The notes under the pieces were generated by a model. The model searched no databases. It was not told the DNA's origin and saw only the letters and a list, made by a program, of their open reading frames with translations. A program made the position numbers and the translations under genes. From Pseudoalteromonas nigrifaciens (GTDB lineage: Bacteria; Pseudomonadota; Gammaproteobacteria; Enterobacterales; Alteromonadaceae), in contig NZ_CP011036.1 in assembly GCF_002221505.1 (NCBI RefSeq), forward strand, positions 3,162,001-3,226,000: DNA of 64,000 bases, given 5' to 3'. Of the stretch, positions 1 through 9,718 are shown piece by piece; position 1 is the first letter of the stretch, and each line of letters opens with the position of its first letter.

Positions 1-2232
1 CATACTATAGAAGTAGTTGTAGACCGCTTTAAAGTAAAAGATGGCCAACAACAGCGTTTAGCTGAGTCATTTGAAGCTGCATTAGAAATGTCGGGTGGCG
101 TGGCTAACATAGCTTATATGGATGACAGCAGCGCAGAAGAAATGCTGTTTTCGGCTAATTTTGCCTGCCCTACTTGTGGCTATGCCATGACCGAGTTAGA
201 GCCAAGATTGTTTTCGTTTAACAATCCAGCCGGAGCATGCCAAAGCTGTGACGGCCTAGGCGTACGCCAATATTTTGATCCAAACCGCGTAGTACAAAAC
301 CCTGAACTAAGCTTGGCCGGTGGCGCAATTAAAGGCTGGGATAAACGCAGTTTTTATTATTACCAAATGCTACAAGCCGTTGCGCAGCATTATAGTTTTG
401 ATTTAGATGTGCCATATCAGGATTTAGATAAAGCCTCGCAAAAAATTATTTTAGAAGGCTCAGACACTACCAAAATAGCCTTTAGCTACCGTAACGACCG
501 CGGCGATTTAATTACCCGTAATCACGAGTTTGAAGGGGTACTTAATAATATGTACCGTCGCTACCGTGAAACTGAATCAAACTCGGTACGTGAAGAACTA
601 GCAAAGTATCAAACCAGCCAGGCCTGCCCTAGCTGTCATGGCTCGCGTTTACGCCAAGAGTCGCGCCATGTATTTATTGGCCAAACTAACTTACCCACTA
701 TTACTCATATGAGTATTGGTGAAGCAATGGACTTTTTTGAAGGGTTAAAACTAACCGGACAAAGAGGCCAAATAGCTGAAAAAATATTAAAAGAAATTCG
801 CGACCGTTTATCGTTTTTAATTAACGTGGGTTTAAATTACCTCTCACTCGATAGAAGTGCCGATACGCTTTCGGGCGGTGAAGCACAACGTATTCGCCTT
901 GCAAGCCAAATTGGCGCAGGCCTAGTGGGTGTTATGTACGTACTGGATGAGCCATCAATTGGTTTGCATCAGCGCGATAACGACCGATTATTAAAAACAT
1001 TGGTGCATTTACGCGATTTAGGTAACACGGTCATTGTGGTTGAGCACGACGAAGATGCCATTCGCGCAGCCGATCATATTATTGATATTGGCCCAGGTGC
1101 TGGTGTGCATGGCGGGCATATAATTGCCCAAGGTACTCGCGACGATATTTTAGCCTGTAAAGAGTCGGTTACTGGGCAGTTTTTATCCGGTGTACGTAGA
1201 ATAGAAATACCTAAATTACGCCACCCCACTAACGATAAATGGCTGGAGTTATTTGGCGCTACTGGTAACAACTTAAAAAATGTTGATTTAAAAATTCCAT
1301 TTGGCTTAATGACCTGTGTAACGGGTGTGTCTGGCTCGGGCAAGTCTACGCTCATAAACGACACCTTATTTAAGCTTGCGCATACTGAATTAAATGGCGC
1401 AACAACTGCCGAAGCTGCTGCGTATAAATCAATTACAGGGCTTGAGCATTTTGATAAAGTGATCGACATTGATCAGAGCCCCATTGGCCGCACACCACGC
1501 TCTAACCCGGCTACTTATACTGGTATTTTTACTGGTATTCGTGAATTATTTGCCGGTACGCAAGAGTCGCGCTCTCGTGGTTATAAAGTAGGTCGCTTTA
1601 GCTTTAACGTTAAAGGCGGACGCTGTGAAGCTTGCCAAGGCGATGGCGTAATTAAGGTAGAAATGCACTTTTTACCTGATGTGTACGTGCCGTGCGACGT
1701 ATGTAAGGGTAAACGATATAATCGCGAAACCCTTGAAGTACTGTATAAGGGTAAAAATATTCATCAAGTACTCGACATGACAGTGGAAGATGCCCACGAC
1801 TACTTTGATAAAATACCGGCCATTGCACGCAAACTTAAAACCCTGATGGACGTAGGTTTATCGTACATTCGTTTAGGCCAAGCAGCTACAACGCTTTCGG
1901 GCGGTGAAGCACAGCGAGTTAAATTAGCCCGCGAGCTGTCAAAACGCGATACCGGTAAAACGCTATACATACTTGATGAACCAACAACAGGCTTACACTT
2001 TGCCGATATTGAACAGCTGCTTGTTGTACTTCATCGCTTGCGCGATCACGGTAATACTATTGTTGTTATTGAGCATAACCTCGATGTTATTAAAACCGCA
2101 GATTGGGTTATCGATTTAGGCCCTGAAGGCGGAGCTGGCGGTGGTGAAGTACTCATTGCAGGTACACCTGAGCAAGTAGCCGAGTGTGAGCGCTCGCATA
2201 CTGGTCGTTATTTAAAAGAACTGCTTAAATAA
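1..2232 (+). CDS. uvrA: UvrABC excinuclease subunit A, 5'-truncated by window edge
   Basis: UvrA is the DNA-damage recognition ATPase of nucleotide excision repair. The reading frame is open from base 1, so only the last 743 codons are here; the family is about 940 residues, so roughly the first 200 are outside the window. Visible parts are a zinc-binding segment (CPTCGY and later CQSCDG), the first ABC signature [12 protein letters not shown] with Walker [12 protein letters not shown], the second Walker [10 protein letters not shown], the C-terminal zinc finger (CEACQGDG and [10 protein letters not shown]), and a second [12 protein letters not shown] with [10 protein letters not shown]. The internal ATG at base 88 is not the real start, because homology continues upstream of it. 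The gene converges on trpS. Confidence 0.97.
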   Translation, partial: HTIEVVVDRFKVKDGQQQRLAESFEAALEMSGGVANIAYMDDSSAEEMLFSANFACPTCGYAMTELEPRLFSFNNPAGACQSCDGLGVRQYFDPNRVVQNPELSLAGGAIKGWDKRSFYYYQMLQAVAQHYSFDLDVPYQDLDKASQKIILEGSDTTKIAFSYRNDRGDLITRNHEFEGVLNNMYRRYRETESNSVREELAKYQTSQACPSCHGSRLRQESRHVFIGQTNLPTITHMSIGEAMDFFEGLKLTGQRGQIAEKILKEIRDRLSFLINVGLNYLSLDRSADTLSGGEAQRIRLASQIGAGLVGVMYVLDEPSIGLHQRDNDRLLKTLVHLRDLGNTVIVVEHDEDAIRAADHIIDIGPGAGVHGGHIIAQGTRDDILACKESVTGQFLSGVRRIEIPKLRHPTNDKWLELFGATGNNLKNVDLKIPFGLMTCVTGVSGSGKSTLINDTLFKLAHTELNGATTAEAAAYKSITGLEHFDKVIDIDQSPIGRTPRSNPATYTGIFTGIRELFAGTQESRSRGYKVGRFSFNVKGGRCEACQGDGVIKVEMHFLPDVYVPCDVCKGKRYNRETLEVLYKGKNIHQVLDMTVEDAHDYFDKIPAIARKLKTLMDVGLSYIRLGQAATTLSGGEAQRVKLARELSKRDTGKTLYILDEPTTGLHFADIEQLLVVLHRLRDHGNTIVVIEHNLDVIKTADWVIDLGPEGGAGGGEVLIAGTPEQVAECERSHTGRYLKELLK

Positions 2233-2281
2233 CGAGTGCAGCTTAGCTGAGTAGCTGGGTAGCTATTCATTTTTTTGTGTA

Positions 2282-2314
2282 TTTGGTGGTTAACTTCTTT
2301 TATTAACCGCCAAA
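2282..2314 (+). terminator. Stem-loop after uvrA
   Basis: A 12-bp stem (TTTGGTGGTTAA pairing with TTAACCGCCAAA, one G-T pair) lies 50 bases after the uvrA stop. No T-run follows it, so alone it is a weak terminator. It probably protects the uvrA mRNA 3' end or works together with the next hairpin. Confidence 0.4.
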
Positions 2315-2330
2315 TATACTAATAAAACAA

Positions 2331-2360
2331 AAATGCCGCTTTATAAATAAAGCGGCATTT
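2331..2360. terminator. Bidirectional intrinsic terminator between uvrA and trpS
   Basis: A stem AAATGCCGCTTTAT / ATAAAGCGGCATTT is flanked by T-rich sequence on the plus strand and A-rich sequence on the other side, so it can end transcription from uvrA (plus) and from trpS (minus), which converge here. Confidence 0.8.
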
Positions 2361-2386
2361 TTATTGATCATTTTAACTAGCAAGGT

Positions 2387-3391
2387 TTAGCCGCGAGGAA
2401 TAAAACCGAGTGCATCGTACACAGCTTTTAACGTACCTTCGGCTTGGCTGCTGGCTTTTTCTGCGCCACGCTTCATAATGTTATTAAGGAGTGTTTGATC
2501 TTCTCTGATCTCTTTAAAACGCGCTTGAATTGGCTCAATCATTGCCACTACCGCATCTGCAGTGTCTTTTTTCAGATGGCCGTACATTTTGTCTTCGTAC
2601 TCTGGCACTAAATCCTCAATTGAACGTTTAGTTGCCACACTTAACAAGGTAAGTAAGTTTGACACTCCAGGCTTTTCAGCTCGGTCAAAGTAAATACGCG
2701 CTTGTTCGTCTGAATCGGTAACTGCTTTTTTCAGTTTTTTCTCAATCTTTTTTGGCTCATCTAACATCATAATAAAACCATTTAGATTTTCATCCGACTT
2801 AGACATTTTTTTCAGCGGATCTTGCAAACTCATTACTCGCGCACCAAACTCTGGAATATACGCTTGAGGTATTTTAAATACCTCGCCATACAGGTTGTTA
2901 AAACGTGTTGCGATATCGCGGGTTAGTTCAAGATGTTGCTTTTGATCTTCCCCTACCGGCACTTGCTCTGCTTGGTATAATAAAATATCGGCCGCTTGTA
3001 ATACTGGGTAAGCAAATAAGCCCACGTTAATATTGTGCGCGTGCGTTGCCGACTTATCTTTAAACTGGGTCATACGATTAAGTTCGCCCATTTGTGCATA
3101 ACAGTTTAATACCCAAGCAAGTTGTGCATGCTCTGGTACTTGCGATTGCACAAATAACGCGGCTTTTTCTGGGTTAATACCACAAGCAGTATAAAGCGCT
3201 ACACCATCTAAAACTCGCGAGCGAAGTAATTCAGGGTCTTGACGCACAGTTACTGCGTGAAGATCTGCAAGCATAAAGTAGCTATCATAGTCTTCCTGTA
3301 ACTTTAGCCACTGGTTAATAGCGCCAACATAGTTGCCTATTGTCATACCACCGGTTGGCTGCACGCCACTTAAAACTACTGGTTTACTCAT
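2387..3391 (-). CDS. trpS: Tryptophanyl-tRNA synthetase
   Basis: This class I aminoacyl-tRNA synthetase charges tRNA-Trp. At 334 residues it has the usual bacterial TrpRS length. The HIGH-like motif reads TIGN at residues 17-20 and the second signature KMSKS is at 195-199. The ATG is preceded by AGGA at a good distance. It is the last gene of a leftward dam/rpe/gph/trpS cluster, the order found in E. coli, and is followed by the bidirectional terminator at 2331-2360. Confidence 0.97.
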   Translation of the reverse strand: MSKPVVLSGVQPTGGMTIGNYVGAINQWLKLQEDYDSYFMLADLHAVTVRQDPELLRSRVLDGVALYTACGINPEKAALFVQSQVPEHAQLAWVLNCYAQMGELNRMTQFKDKSATHAHNINVGLFAYPVLQAADILLYQAEQVPVGEDQKQHLELTRDIATRFNNLYGEVFKIPQAYIPEFGARVMSLQDPLKKMSKSDENLNGFIMMLDEPKKIEKKLKKAVTDSDEQARIYFDRAEKPGVSNLLTLLSVATKRSIEDLVPEYEDKMYGHLKKDTADAVVAMIEPIQARFKEIREDQTLLNNIMKRGAEKASSQAEGTLKAVYDALGFIPRG

Positions 3392-3423
3392 GATTTTCCT
3401 TTATTTTGCTTAATTAACAGCAC

Positions 3424-4089
3424 TTAGCGCTGTGTAAGAACAGGTATTATATCTAAGAAGTTATCGCATAGGTACTGTGGATTATAGTCCTTAAGGTTTT
3501 CACCTTGATTATAACCATAGCTCAGTGCAATAACGTCAATTTTAGCTGCATTGGCAGCTAGTATATCGCTTTTAGAGTCGCCAATCATAATCGCTTTACT
3601 GGGCTCAACATTTAGTTTATTACAGGCAAATAACAACGGCTCTGCTGATGGCTTTTTAGCCATGTCATCACCACAAATTATTAGCTCAAAATGACTCGTT
3701 AAGGCTAACTTATCCAGTAATTTTTCGGTAAATAAACGATCTTTATTAGTGATCAATGCCTTGGGCATACCACGTAGGGCAGCAAGCCCAGTTTCAACAT
3801 GTTGGTAAAGTACGCTATATTCACCTACTTGCTGTTCATAATGTTGGTAAAATAATGTAAATGCTTTATCGCTAAGTACTTTATCTAAATGCTCACTTAT
3901 TTGCATTTCGCCACTCAGTGCGCGTTTTACTAATACTTCTATACCATTACCAACCCAGCTTTCTACTAAGCGCTGGCTAACAATCGGAAATGCTAAGTCG
4001 CTCAAAGTAAGATTAAGTGCTATGTATAAATCGTATACACTATCTACTAAGGTGCCATCTAAATCAAACAGGGCTAGGTCGTACTTCAT
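3424..4089 (-). CDS. gph: Phosphoglycolate phosphatase (HAD family)
   Basis: Gph dephosphorylates 2-phosphoglycolate, which arises mainly from repair of oxidative DNA ends. At 221 residues it is a typical small HAD hydrolase. Motif I DLDGTLVDS lies near residues 9-17 (nucleophile Asp plus the second Asp), motif II is ALITNK, and motif III/IV ends in MIGDSKSDILAA. Its ATG overlaps the rpe stop codon by one base (TAATG), so translation is probably coupled. The assignment rests on the family plus the conserved rpe-gph-trpS order; HAD substrates cannot be read from sequence alone. Confidence 0.9.
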   Translation of the reverse strand: MKYDLALFDLDGTLVDSVYDLYIALNLTLSDLAFPIVSQRLVESWVGNGIEVLVKRALSGEMQISEHLDKVLSDKAFTLFYQHYEQQVGEYSVLYQHVETGLAALRGMPKALITNKDRLFTEKLLDKLALTSHFELIICGDDMAKKPSAEPLLFACNKLNVEPSKAIMIGDSKSDILAANAAKIDVIALSYGYNQGENLKDYNPQYLCDNFLDIIPVLTQR

Positions 4090-4772
4090 TATTTAACACT
4101 TCCTAATTGCTCACGCATTTGATCGATAACTTCTTGGTAATTTGGCTGGTTAAAAATGGCTGATCCCGCTACAAACATATCAGCTCCTGCCTCTGCAGCA
4201 GCGGCAATGTTATCGACTTTTATTCCGCCATCAACTTCTAAGCGTATATTGCGACCCGATTCTACAATACGTTGTTTTGCTTGGCGTAGTTTTTCTAAAG
4301 TATGCGCAATAAAGCTTTGCCCACCAAACCCTGGATTAACCGACATAATTAAAATAACATCAATTTTATCCATCACATGATCAAGAAAGCTCAAGCTAGT
4401 ACCTGGATTAAACACTAAACCAGCTTGGCAGCCATGATCTTTTATTAATTGTAATGTGCGGTCAATATGCTCACTGGCTTCTGGATGAAAGGTAATAATT
4501 GAAGCACCGGCCTCGGCAAACTGAGGAATAAGGCTATCAACCGGTTTAACCATTAAATGCACATCAATAGGCGCTTTAATGCCGTAATTTCTGAGCGCTT
4601 TACACACCATAGGGCCAATAGTTAAGTTAGGCACATAGTGATTATCCATCACGTCAAAGTGAACCACATCGGCACCCGCAGCAAGTACACTATCAACATC
4701 TTCACCTAGTTTAGCGAAATCAGCAGATAAAATAGAAGGGGCTATTAAGTATTTTTTTTCTGGGTTCAACAT
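4089..4772 (-). CDS. rpe: Ribulose-phosphate 3-epimerase
   Basis: Rpe interconverts ribulose 5-phosphate and xylulose 5-phosphate in the pentose phosphate pathway. The 227-residue TIM barrel shows the family segments [28 protein letters not shown] (metal-ligand Asp), [12 protein letters not shown] (phosphate loop) and LEVDGGI near the end. Its stop overlaps the gph start. In many gammaproteobacteria dam lies directly upstream; here two small genes on the opposite strand separate dam and rpe, so rpe must have its own promoter in 4773-4987. I could not locate that promoter convincingly. Confidence 0.96.
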   Translation of the reverse strand: MLNPEKKYLIAPSILSADFAKLGEDVDSVLAAGADVVHFDVMDNHYVPNLTIGPMVCKALRNYGIKAPIDVHLMVKPVDSLIPQFAEAGASIITFHPEASEHIDRTLQLIKDHGCQAGLVFNPGTSLSFLDHVMDKIDVILIMSVNPGFGGQSFIAHTLEKLRQAKQRIVESGRNIRLEVDGGIKVDNIAAAAEAGADMFVAGSAIFNQPNYQEVIDQMREQLGSVK

Positions 4773-4928
4773 AGTTAATCCGGCAATGAATAATATATTG
4801 CGTTAATGTAACTTAATTAATGATGTTACCCAAGTAATCGCGACAAATATAATGGCTTAATAAAAATAAAGATTATTGATAAGCCTTTATTTTCATTCGA
4901 CTTTAGAAGCTAATGATAAAATTTAAGT

Positions 4929-4956
4929 TTGTTATTTAAGCAATTTTTGTTATGCT
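4929..4956 (+). promoter_or_regulatory. Candidate sigma70 promoter for the 98-residue gene
   Basis: TTGTTA at 4929-4934 and TATGCT at 4951-4956 are 16 bp apart and lie about 30 bases before the ATG at 4988. The match is moderate in AT-rich DNA. Confidence 0.4.
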
Positions 4957-4987
4957 TAAAAAAGGATCAAATTATTAGGTTTAAATC

Positions 4988-5284
4988 ATGCGTGCTTTTA
5001 AAACGGGGATATTAATGGCGTCAGCACTTTTGTTTGTTGGAGCGTTAAATTTTATCTCAAGTTCTGAGCAAGATTTAACAGCAATTAACAATTGCCAGCA
5101 AAAACAAACAACCACTACAGATACAGCTGTAAGTGCTTGCCTTAAAGTAACAGATGAGTCGTCTTGGTCTTCATGGATAACAGGCGACAGCCGCAGTGCA
5201 CAGTTTCATTATTTAGATTTATTAGAGTTGCTTACAAGCTCTGGTGATTCTAAAAAGCTTCCCTCTTTAAAACCATCATTTTAA
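4988..5284 (+). CDS. Small exported or membrane-anchored protein of unknown function
   Basis: I do not recognise this 98-residue protein. Its N-terminus has one basic stretch and a hydrophobic segment at about residues 7-24, fitting a signal peptide or a single membrane anchor. The rest is polar and Thr/Ser-rich, with two cysteines (C36 and C51) that could form a disulfide outside the cytoplasm. It is followed two bases later by a DUF2970 gene on the same strand, so the two are probably co-transcribed. Both are wedged between dam and rpe, which run the other way. It could be lineage-specific. Confidence 0.6.
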   Translation: MRAFKTGILMASALLFVGALNFISSSEQDLTAINNCQQKQTTTTDTAVSACLKVTDESSWSSWITGDSRSAQFHYLDLLELLTSSGDSKKLPSLKPSF

Positions 5285-5286
5285 AT

Positions 5287-5472
5287 ATGCGACAGTTTTT
5301 TAGCGCCTTACAAAGTGTACTTGCTGCATTTTTTGGGGTGCAATCTAACCATAAACGCCACGCAGACTTTAAACACCACTCGCCAGTTAGCATTATCATA
5401 ATAGCTATTTTGCTTTTTATTGTTTTTATTATTTCGATTTACGCGATTGTTGTTTCGGTGCTAAGTACATAG
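5287..5472 (+). CDS. DUF2970 small membrane protein
   Basis: This 61-residue protein has the DUF2970 layout: an N-terminal amphipathic segment with SVLAAFFGVQS, a basic linker, then one long hydrophobic helix at about residues 34-58. Function is unknown. The start two bases after the preceding stop suggests translational coupling. The last 44 bases (5429-5472) overlap the 3' end of dam on the other strand, so both C-termini are encoded by the same DNA. Family recognition is from memory of the DUF2970 pattern. Confidence 0.7.
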   Translation: MRQFFSALQSVLAAFFGVQSNHKRHADFKHHSPVSIIIIAILLFIVFIISIYAIVVSVLST

Positions 5473-6286
5473 CCATTAGCTCGCTCACTTTATTACGCGA
5501 TCCGCCTTTTGGGCTAATAGTACGCTTTACCTGAATTTGATCTAATGTGGCTTGGCTATAAATTTTACGCGTCCATACCGTATCATGGTTAGAGATAAGC
5601 ACTGGAGTATCGTTTTCAAACGCCGCTTGCTCGGCTAAATTTGCTAGATTTGCTTGATCATCTAAATTAAAACCGCCCTTCGCATACGAGGTAAACGAGG
5701 CTGTTTTACTTAAAGGCACATACGGTGGATCACAATAAATAACTGCATTTTTAGGTACTAGTTTAAAAATATCATCGTAATCAAGGCAGGTAAACGTAGC
5801 CTGTTGCGCTTTTTTAGCAAAAAAGTACATTTCTTTTTCGGGAAAATAAGGCTTTTTGTATTTACCAAAAGGTACATTAAAAATACCCTTTAAGTTATAC
5901 CTACAAAGCCCGTTATAACCGTGTCTATTCATATATAAAAACAGCATTGCGCGTTCGTATATATCGCTACTTTGATTAAATTGCACGCGGTATTCGTAGT
6001 AAGCATCGGGATGATTATTTAAATCCACAAACAGCTTTTTAGCATCACTTATAAACTCATCGGGCGAGTTTTTAAGTTCTTTGTATAAATTAATTAAATC
6101 GGCATTAATATCATTAAGAATGTAGTGTTTAAAATCGCTATTTAAAAACACTGAGCCGGCACCAACAAAAGGTTCAACCAAAGTATCAGCCTGCTGGCTA
6201 GCTTGCTTTAGTCGCGCGTTAATATCTTCAACTAGACTGTATTTTCCGCCAGCCCATTTAAGGAAGGCTCTACTCTTTTGCTGCAT
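5429..6286 (-). CDS. dam: DNA adenine methyltransferase
   Basis: Dam methylates the adenine of GATC and serves mismatch repair and replication timing. The 285-residue protein has the alpha-class N6-adenine methyltransferase motifs: AdoMet-binding FLKWAGGKYSLV near residues 8-19 and catalytic YCDPPY near 185. Its position between damX and rpe matches the conserved aroK-aroB-damX-dam-rpe-gph-trpS cluster. Its final 44 bases overlap the convergent DUF2970 gene. It starts 53 bases after the damX stop, so it is probably in the same transcript. Confidence 0.95.
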   Translation of the reverse strand: MQQKSRAFLKWAGGKYSLVEDINARLKQASQQADTLVEPFVGAGSVFLNSDFKHYILNDINADLINLYKELKNSPDEFISDAKKLFVDLNNHPDAYYEYRVQFNQSSDIYERAMLFLYMNRHGYNGLCRYNLKGIFNVPFGKYKKPYFPEKEMYFFAKKAQQATFTCLDYDDIFKLVPKNAVIYCDPPYVPLSKTASFTSYAKGGFNLDDQANLANLAEQAAFENDTPVLISNHDTVWTRKIYSQATLDQIQVKRTISPKGGSRNKVSELMAMYLAPKQQSRKSK

Positions 6287-6339
6287 TGGCTCTTTACTTC
6301 AATCTGGTGTTGCGCGATTTTACACTAAAGTTGCTTAGT

Positions 6340-7659
6340 TTACTGATCAACTAATACAATTTCTTGTTTTATTTTGCTTATTTTTTTATAGAAAGGCTTA
6401 TTTATTTTAGCCTCTGCAGGCAAAGCGCTCATAGCTAACTTTGCAGCATCCATATTAGTAAAACTACCTACAGTTACCACCCACCAAGTTTTATTATTTC
6501 TTTTAGTTTGATAGGTATGCGCTACTTTTTGTAGTTTATGCTGGCTAATAAATTCAGCACTGACTTGTTGCTGAGTAATCGCTAATAATTGAATAACTGT
6601 ATTTGTGTCGGGCTGTTGTAAGTACCATGCATTACCTGTGAGTATTTTGCTCTCAACCTGAGCTGAAATATTACTGTGTGGCTGCGTTGCTAATATCTTT
6701 GGCTCTACCGATGGTGTATTTTTAGAGCTGGGAGTTGTTTGCTTCGCAGTCAGACTTTGCATAATTGCAGGCACATCATTATGCGGTGTTTGTAGCTCAA
6801 CTGTGCTTGCAGGTAAGTTAGGTGACGCTGCAATAGCGCTATTGTCGCTAGCTATCGCTAATGGCTGCTGTATTTGCTTAACCGAAATTGCCGTTGTGAG
6901 CACTTCAGGCTCAGCTTGCTGATAATATTGTTGCCACCATTGGGTCATGTCTGATTTATATAACAAGCCAATTATTAAAAACAGAATAATTAACATCAAA
7001 ATTAATAAATGCAAACGCCAAGATACTTTATCTTTTACAACAACATCCGCTATGTGTTCTGTTGCTTGCCAGCTCAGTAATAAATTGGGATTACCCTGTG
7101 CCGCGGCTATAAAAGCTTGGTAAACTGGGTCTTCATCATAAGGCAGGTCGCTAAAATACCAACGCATTAACTGCTTACTTTCACTTTGGTTTAATGGCTC
7201 TAAGTGAATGTTTATTGCCGCTGCAAAGGCCAGTTTTGACTGCGCAGCAAGCATAATATAAAGCGTACTGGGGGAGTTTTTAGCCAGTAGTTCTAACTCT
7301 ACCTGTAATTCTTCTGATAAGTGCCTGGCGTTATCTAGCACCCATAAACAAGGGCCACAAGCTTGCTGTTGTAATAATTGATAAAAGTTTTCGGATAGGC
7401 TCAAGCTATGATCAATTAAAGGTGCATTAAAGCTTTGCTCTAATAGCTCGCTCATTAATTGAATGTCTGTCATTTGCGCTGTTACTTGCACAAATGCTTT
7501 ATTAAAATCGTTATATTTATCAGTAATAAAAGTTTCGAGTAGGTAGCTTTTACCTAGGCCAGAGGTGCCTAGTAAAACAATCAGGTTTTGTCCGTACTCA
7601 AATTGCAGTGCGATTCTATCCACCAATGCCGCACGGCTTGGTAAAATTTGTGGCTGCAT
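6340..7659 (-). CDS. damX: DamX-type protein: AAA ATPase, membrane segment and C-terminal SPOR domain
   Basis: DamX is a septal-ring protein whose SPOR domain binds denuded peptidoglycan glycan at the division site. Here the N-terminal cytoplasmic part is a recognisable AAA/ExeA-like ATPase with Walker A GTSGLGKS at residues 31-38 and LWVLDNAR as a Walker B-like stretch. One transmembrane helix (about 217-238) is followed by a low-complexity Gln/Ser/Pro linker, then a SPOR domain over roughly the last 80 residues (NAWYLQQPDTNTVIQLLA onward). The start overlaps the aroB stop by one base (TAATG), indicating coupling. ATPase activity is inferred from the intact P-loop. Confidence 0.88.
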   Translation of the reverse strand: MQPQILPSRAALVDRIALQFEYGQNLIVLLGTSGLGKSYLLETFITDKYNDFNKAFVQVTAQMTDIQLMSELLEQSFNAPLIDHSLSLSENFYQLLQQQACGPCLWVLDNARHLSEELQVELELLAKNSPSTLYIMLAAQSKLAFAAAINIHLEPLNQSESKQLMRWYFSDLPYDEDPVYQAFIAAAQGNPNLLLSWQATEHIADVVVKDKVSWRLHLLILMLIILFLIIGLLYKSDMTQWWQQYYQQAEPEVLTTAISVKQIQQPLAIASDNSAIAASPNLPASTVELQTPHNDVPAIMQSLTAKQTTPSSKNTPSVEPKILATQPHSNISAQVESKILTGNAWYLQQPDTNTVIQLLAITQQQVSAEFISQHKLQKVAHTYQTKRNNKTWWVVTVGSFTNMDAAKLAMSALPAEAKINKPFYKKISKIKQEIVLVDQ

Positions 7660-8729
7660 TATTGCTCGATTAACGCTCGAACTTGGTCATCTGAAACATC
7701 ATCCACTAATGCACATTGTCCAAATTGGGTGGGCAGAATAAAGCGGATAGTACCCTTTTTATTCTTTTTGTCTTTACGCATATGCTGCAAAAAATGCTCG
7801 CTGGTCATTACCGGCGGGATCTGCGTGGGTAAGCTATATTGCGCAATTAAACCAGAGATACGAGTAACGTCCTCAGCGGTTAAATCTTGGCGTGTATATG
7901 CTAGTTTTGCAGCAAGTACCATACCTGTTGCTACTGCTTCGCCATGTAGCCAAACACCGTACCCCATTTGCGCTTCAATTGCGTGCGCAAAGGTATGACC
8001 TAAGTTTAATAGTGCTCTTAGGCCTTGCTCTTTTTCGTCTTGAGCTACAATTAGCGCTTTAATTTCACAGCACCTATAAATTATATGCTGTAAACAGGCT
8101 TCATCTAATTGCTGTAAACGCTCAACATTTTGCTCTAAGTAAGCAAATAGCTCAGTATCGTAAATCAAACCGTATTTAATCACTTCAGCCATACCGGCTG
8201 CAAACTCGCGCGCAGGTAAAGTATGTAATGATTGTGTGTCGATAAAAACAGCTTGTGGCTGATAAAATGCCCCAATCATATTTTTACCTAGTGGATGATT
8301 TACCGCTGTTTTTCCACCTACCGACGAATCAACTTGTGATAATAGTGTCGTTGGCATTTGAATAAAGGGAATGCCACGCTGATAACATGCAGCAACAAAA
8401 CCAGTTAAATCACCAACAACGCCGCCACCTAATGCAATTAAGCAGGTGTCACGACCACAGTTATTTTCGAGTAAGAATGCCGATATTTTTTCAAACCAGG
8501 TAAGCGATTTATATTGCTCGCCATCAGGAATAATAAAGTGCAGTGGATTCAATGTTGCTAACTGCGCTAATAAGCCCTGTAAATACAAAGGCGCAATAGT
8601 GTCGTTAGTAATGATGATAGGCCGACAATCACCAATGTGATGAACTAGGCGGCCATTATCTTGAAGTGTAGATTGACCAATATAAATAGGGTAACTTCGC
8701 TCGTCTAAATTAACAGATAATTCAAGCAT
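7659..8729 (-). CDS. aroB: 3-dehydroquinate synthase
   Basis: AroB converts DAHP to 3-dehydroquinate, step two of the shikimate pathway. The 356-residue protein carries the NAD-binding GGGVVGDLTGFVA, the IPTTLLS-like segment MPTTLLSQVDSSVGGKTAVNHPLGKN, and metal-ligand stretches including NLGHTFAHAIE and HGEAVATGM. It lies 28 bases after aroK and is translationally coupled to damX. The pairing of aroK and aroB places two shikimate enzymes in one leftward operon. Confidence 0.97.
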   Translation of the reverse strand: MLELSVNLDERSYPIYIGQSTLQDNGRLVHHIGDCRPIIITNDTIAPLYLQGLLAQLATLNPLHFIIPDGEQYKSLTWFEKISAFLLENNCGRDTCLIALGGGVVGDLTGFVAACYQRGIPFIQMPTTLLSQVDSSVGGKTAVNHPLGKNMIGAFYQPQAVFIDTQSLHTLPAREFAAGMAEVIKYGLIYDTELFAYLEQNVERLQQLDEACLQHIIYRCCEIKALIVAQDEKEQGLRALLNLGHTFAHAIEAQMGYGVWLHGEAVATGMVLAAKLAYTRQDLTAEDVTRISGLIAQYSLPTQIPPVMTSEHFLQHMRKDKKNKKGTIRFILPTQFGQCALVDDVSDDQVRALIEQ

Positions 8730-8757
8730 GCTTAGCTATTTCCTTTAATATTAGTAA

Positions 8758-9276
8758 TTAAAAATCCAATTTCTCGATGATTTGGTTAGCAACAACTTTA
8801 GCGCTTTGCTCATCAGTGCGTACAACAAAATCAGCCACTTCTTTATATAACGGTTCGCGTTCTTCTGCTAAACGTTCTAATACATCACGAGGTGCTTCTT
8901 CTGTTTGCAGTAATGGGCGACGCTTGTCGCGTTGTGTGCGTGCAACTTGTTTTTCAATCGGTGTCTCTAGGTATACTACAATACCGCGAGCCGAAAGCTT
9001 GTTTCTAACTTCTTTACTCATTACTGAACCACCACCGGTTGCAAGTACAATACCCTGCATTTCGGTTAGATCGCCAATAACAGATTCTTCACGAAGTCTA
9101 AAGCCTTCTTCACCTTCAAGATCAAACACCCAGGCAATATCTGCACCGGTACGGCGTTCGATTTCTTGATCAGAATCAACAAATTCAAGGTGTAATTGGT
9201 CAGCGATGTGACGACCAATCGTACTTTTGCCAGCCCCCATGGGGCCAACTAGAAATATATTACGTTTCTCAGCCAT
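8758..9276 (-). CDS. aroK: Shikimate kinase
   Basis: AroK phosphorylates shikimate at the 3-hydroxyl. The 172-residue P-loop kinase has Walker A GPMGAGKS at 11-18, the shikimate-binding DSDQEIERR and the GGG motif in LATGGGSV. It is the first gene of the leftward aroK-aroB-damX-dam run; a candidate promoter lies at 9353-9382. In many relatives pilQ is directly upstream; here 442 non-coding bases separate them. Confidence 0.96.
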   Translation of the reverse strand: MAEKRNIFLVGPMGAGKSTIGRHIADQLHLEFVDSDQEIERRTGADIAWVFDLEGEEGFRLREESVIGDLTEMQGIVLATGGGSVMSKEVRNKLSARGIVVYLETPIEKQVARTQRDKRRPLLQTEEAPRDVLERLAEEREPLYKEVADFVVRTDEQSAKVVANQIIEKLDF

Positions 9277-9352
9277 ATCTTTTAGTACAAACGAACTCTA
9301 AAATTTGAAATAAAACCCCGCCTAACGACCTGGCCCCAAAATTAAGGAGAGG

Positions 9353-9382
9353 ATTATCTCAGTAATCGGTTGGGTATTTCAA
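9353..9382 (-). promoter_or_regulatory. Candidate sigma70 promoter for aroK-aroB-damX
   Basis: On the minus strand TTGAAA (9382-9377) and GATAAT (9358-9353) are separated by 18 bp and lie about 75 bases upstream of the aroK start. This would let aroK be expressed independently of the pil operon. Confidence 0.45.
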
Positions 9383-9589
9383 GTCAATTAGCATAAAAAG
9401 CCATATAACGAGCAATTAATCTAAATAATCATCCATTAGTTAACAAAACATTAGCTTATTTTAGGGAGTATTTATTTTTCATGGTTAAAATTTGTGCAAC
9501 CCAAAGTTATATTTATCAAATTACTGATAACTTTACTACGTAATGTTATGTAAAACTCACACAGTAAAGCGCAAAATAACACTAGAGTG

Positions 9590-9684
9590 CACCCGAAGGG
9601 CAGCGCATGTTGGTTTTATGCTGCTATCGCATATTTTGGGAAGTAACCACACTGCATATTCTCTACTTAGTAAACTAAGTAGAG
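9590..9684. repeat. Palindrome-rich intergenic element between pilQ and aroK
   Basis: The 442-base gap 9277-9718 holds no gene. Its pilQ-proximal part has clustered inverted repeats: a CCC-GAA-GGG mini-hairpin near 9592-9600, a GCAGC/GCTGC pair around 9600-9623, and a perfect 10-bp stem CTCTACTTAG / CTAAGTAGAG with a TAAA loop at 9661-9684. The last stem is not followed by a T-run on either strand, so it is not a standard terminator. It resembles a REP-type extragenic palindrome; whether it recurs elsewhere in the genome cannot be seen here. Confidence 0.4.
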
Positions 9685-9718
9685 TGCTGCAAAATCAATA
9701 TTCAAATATAATCACGCC

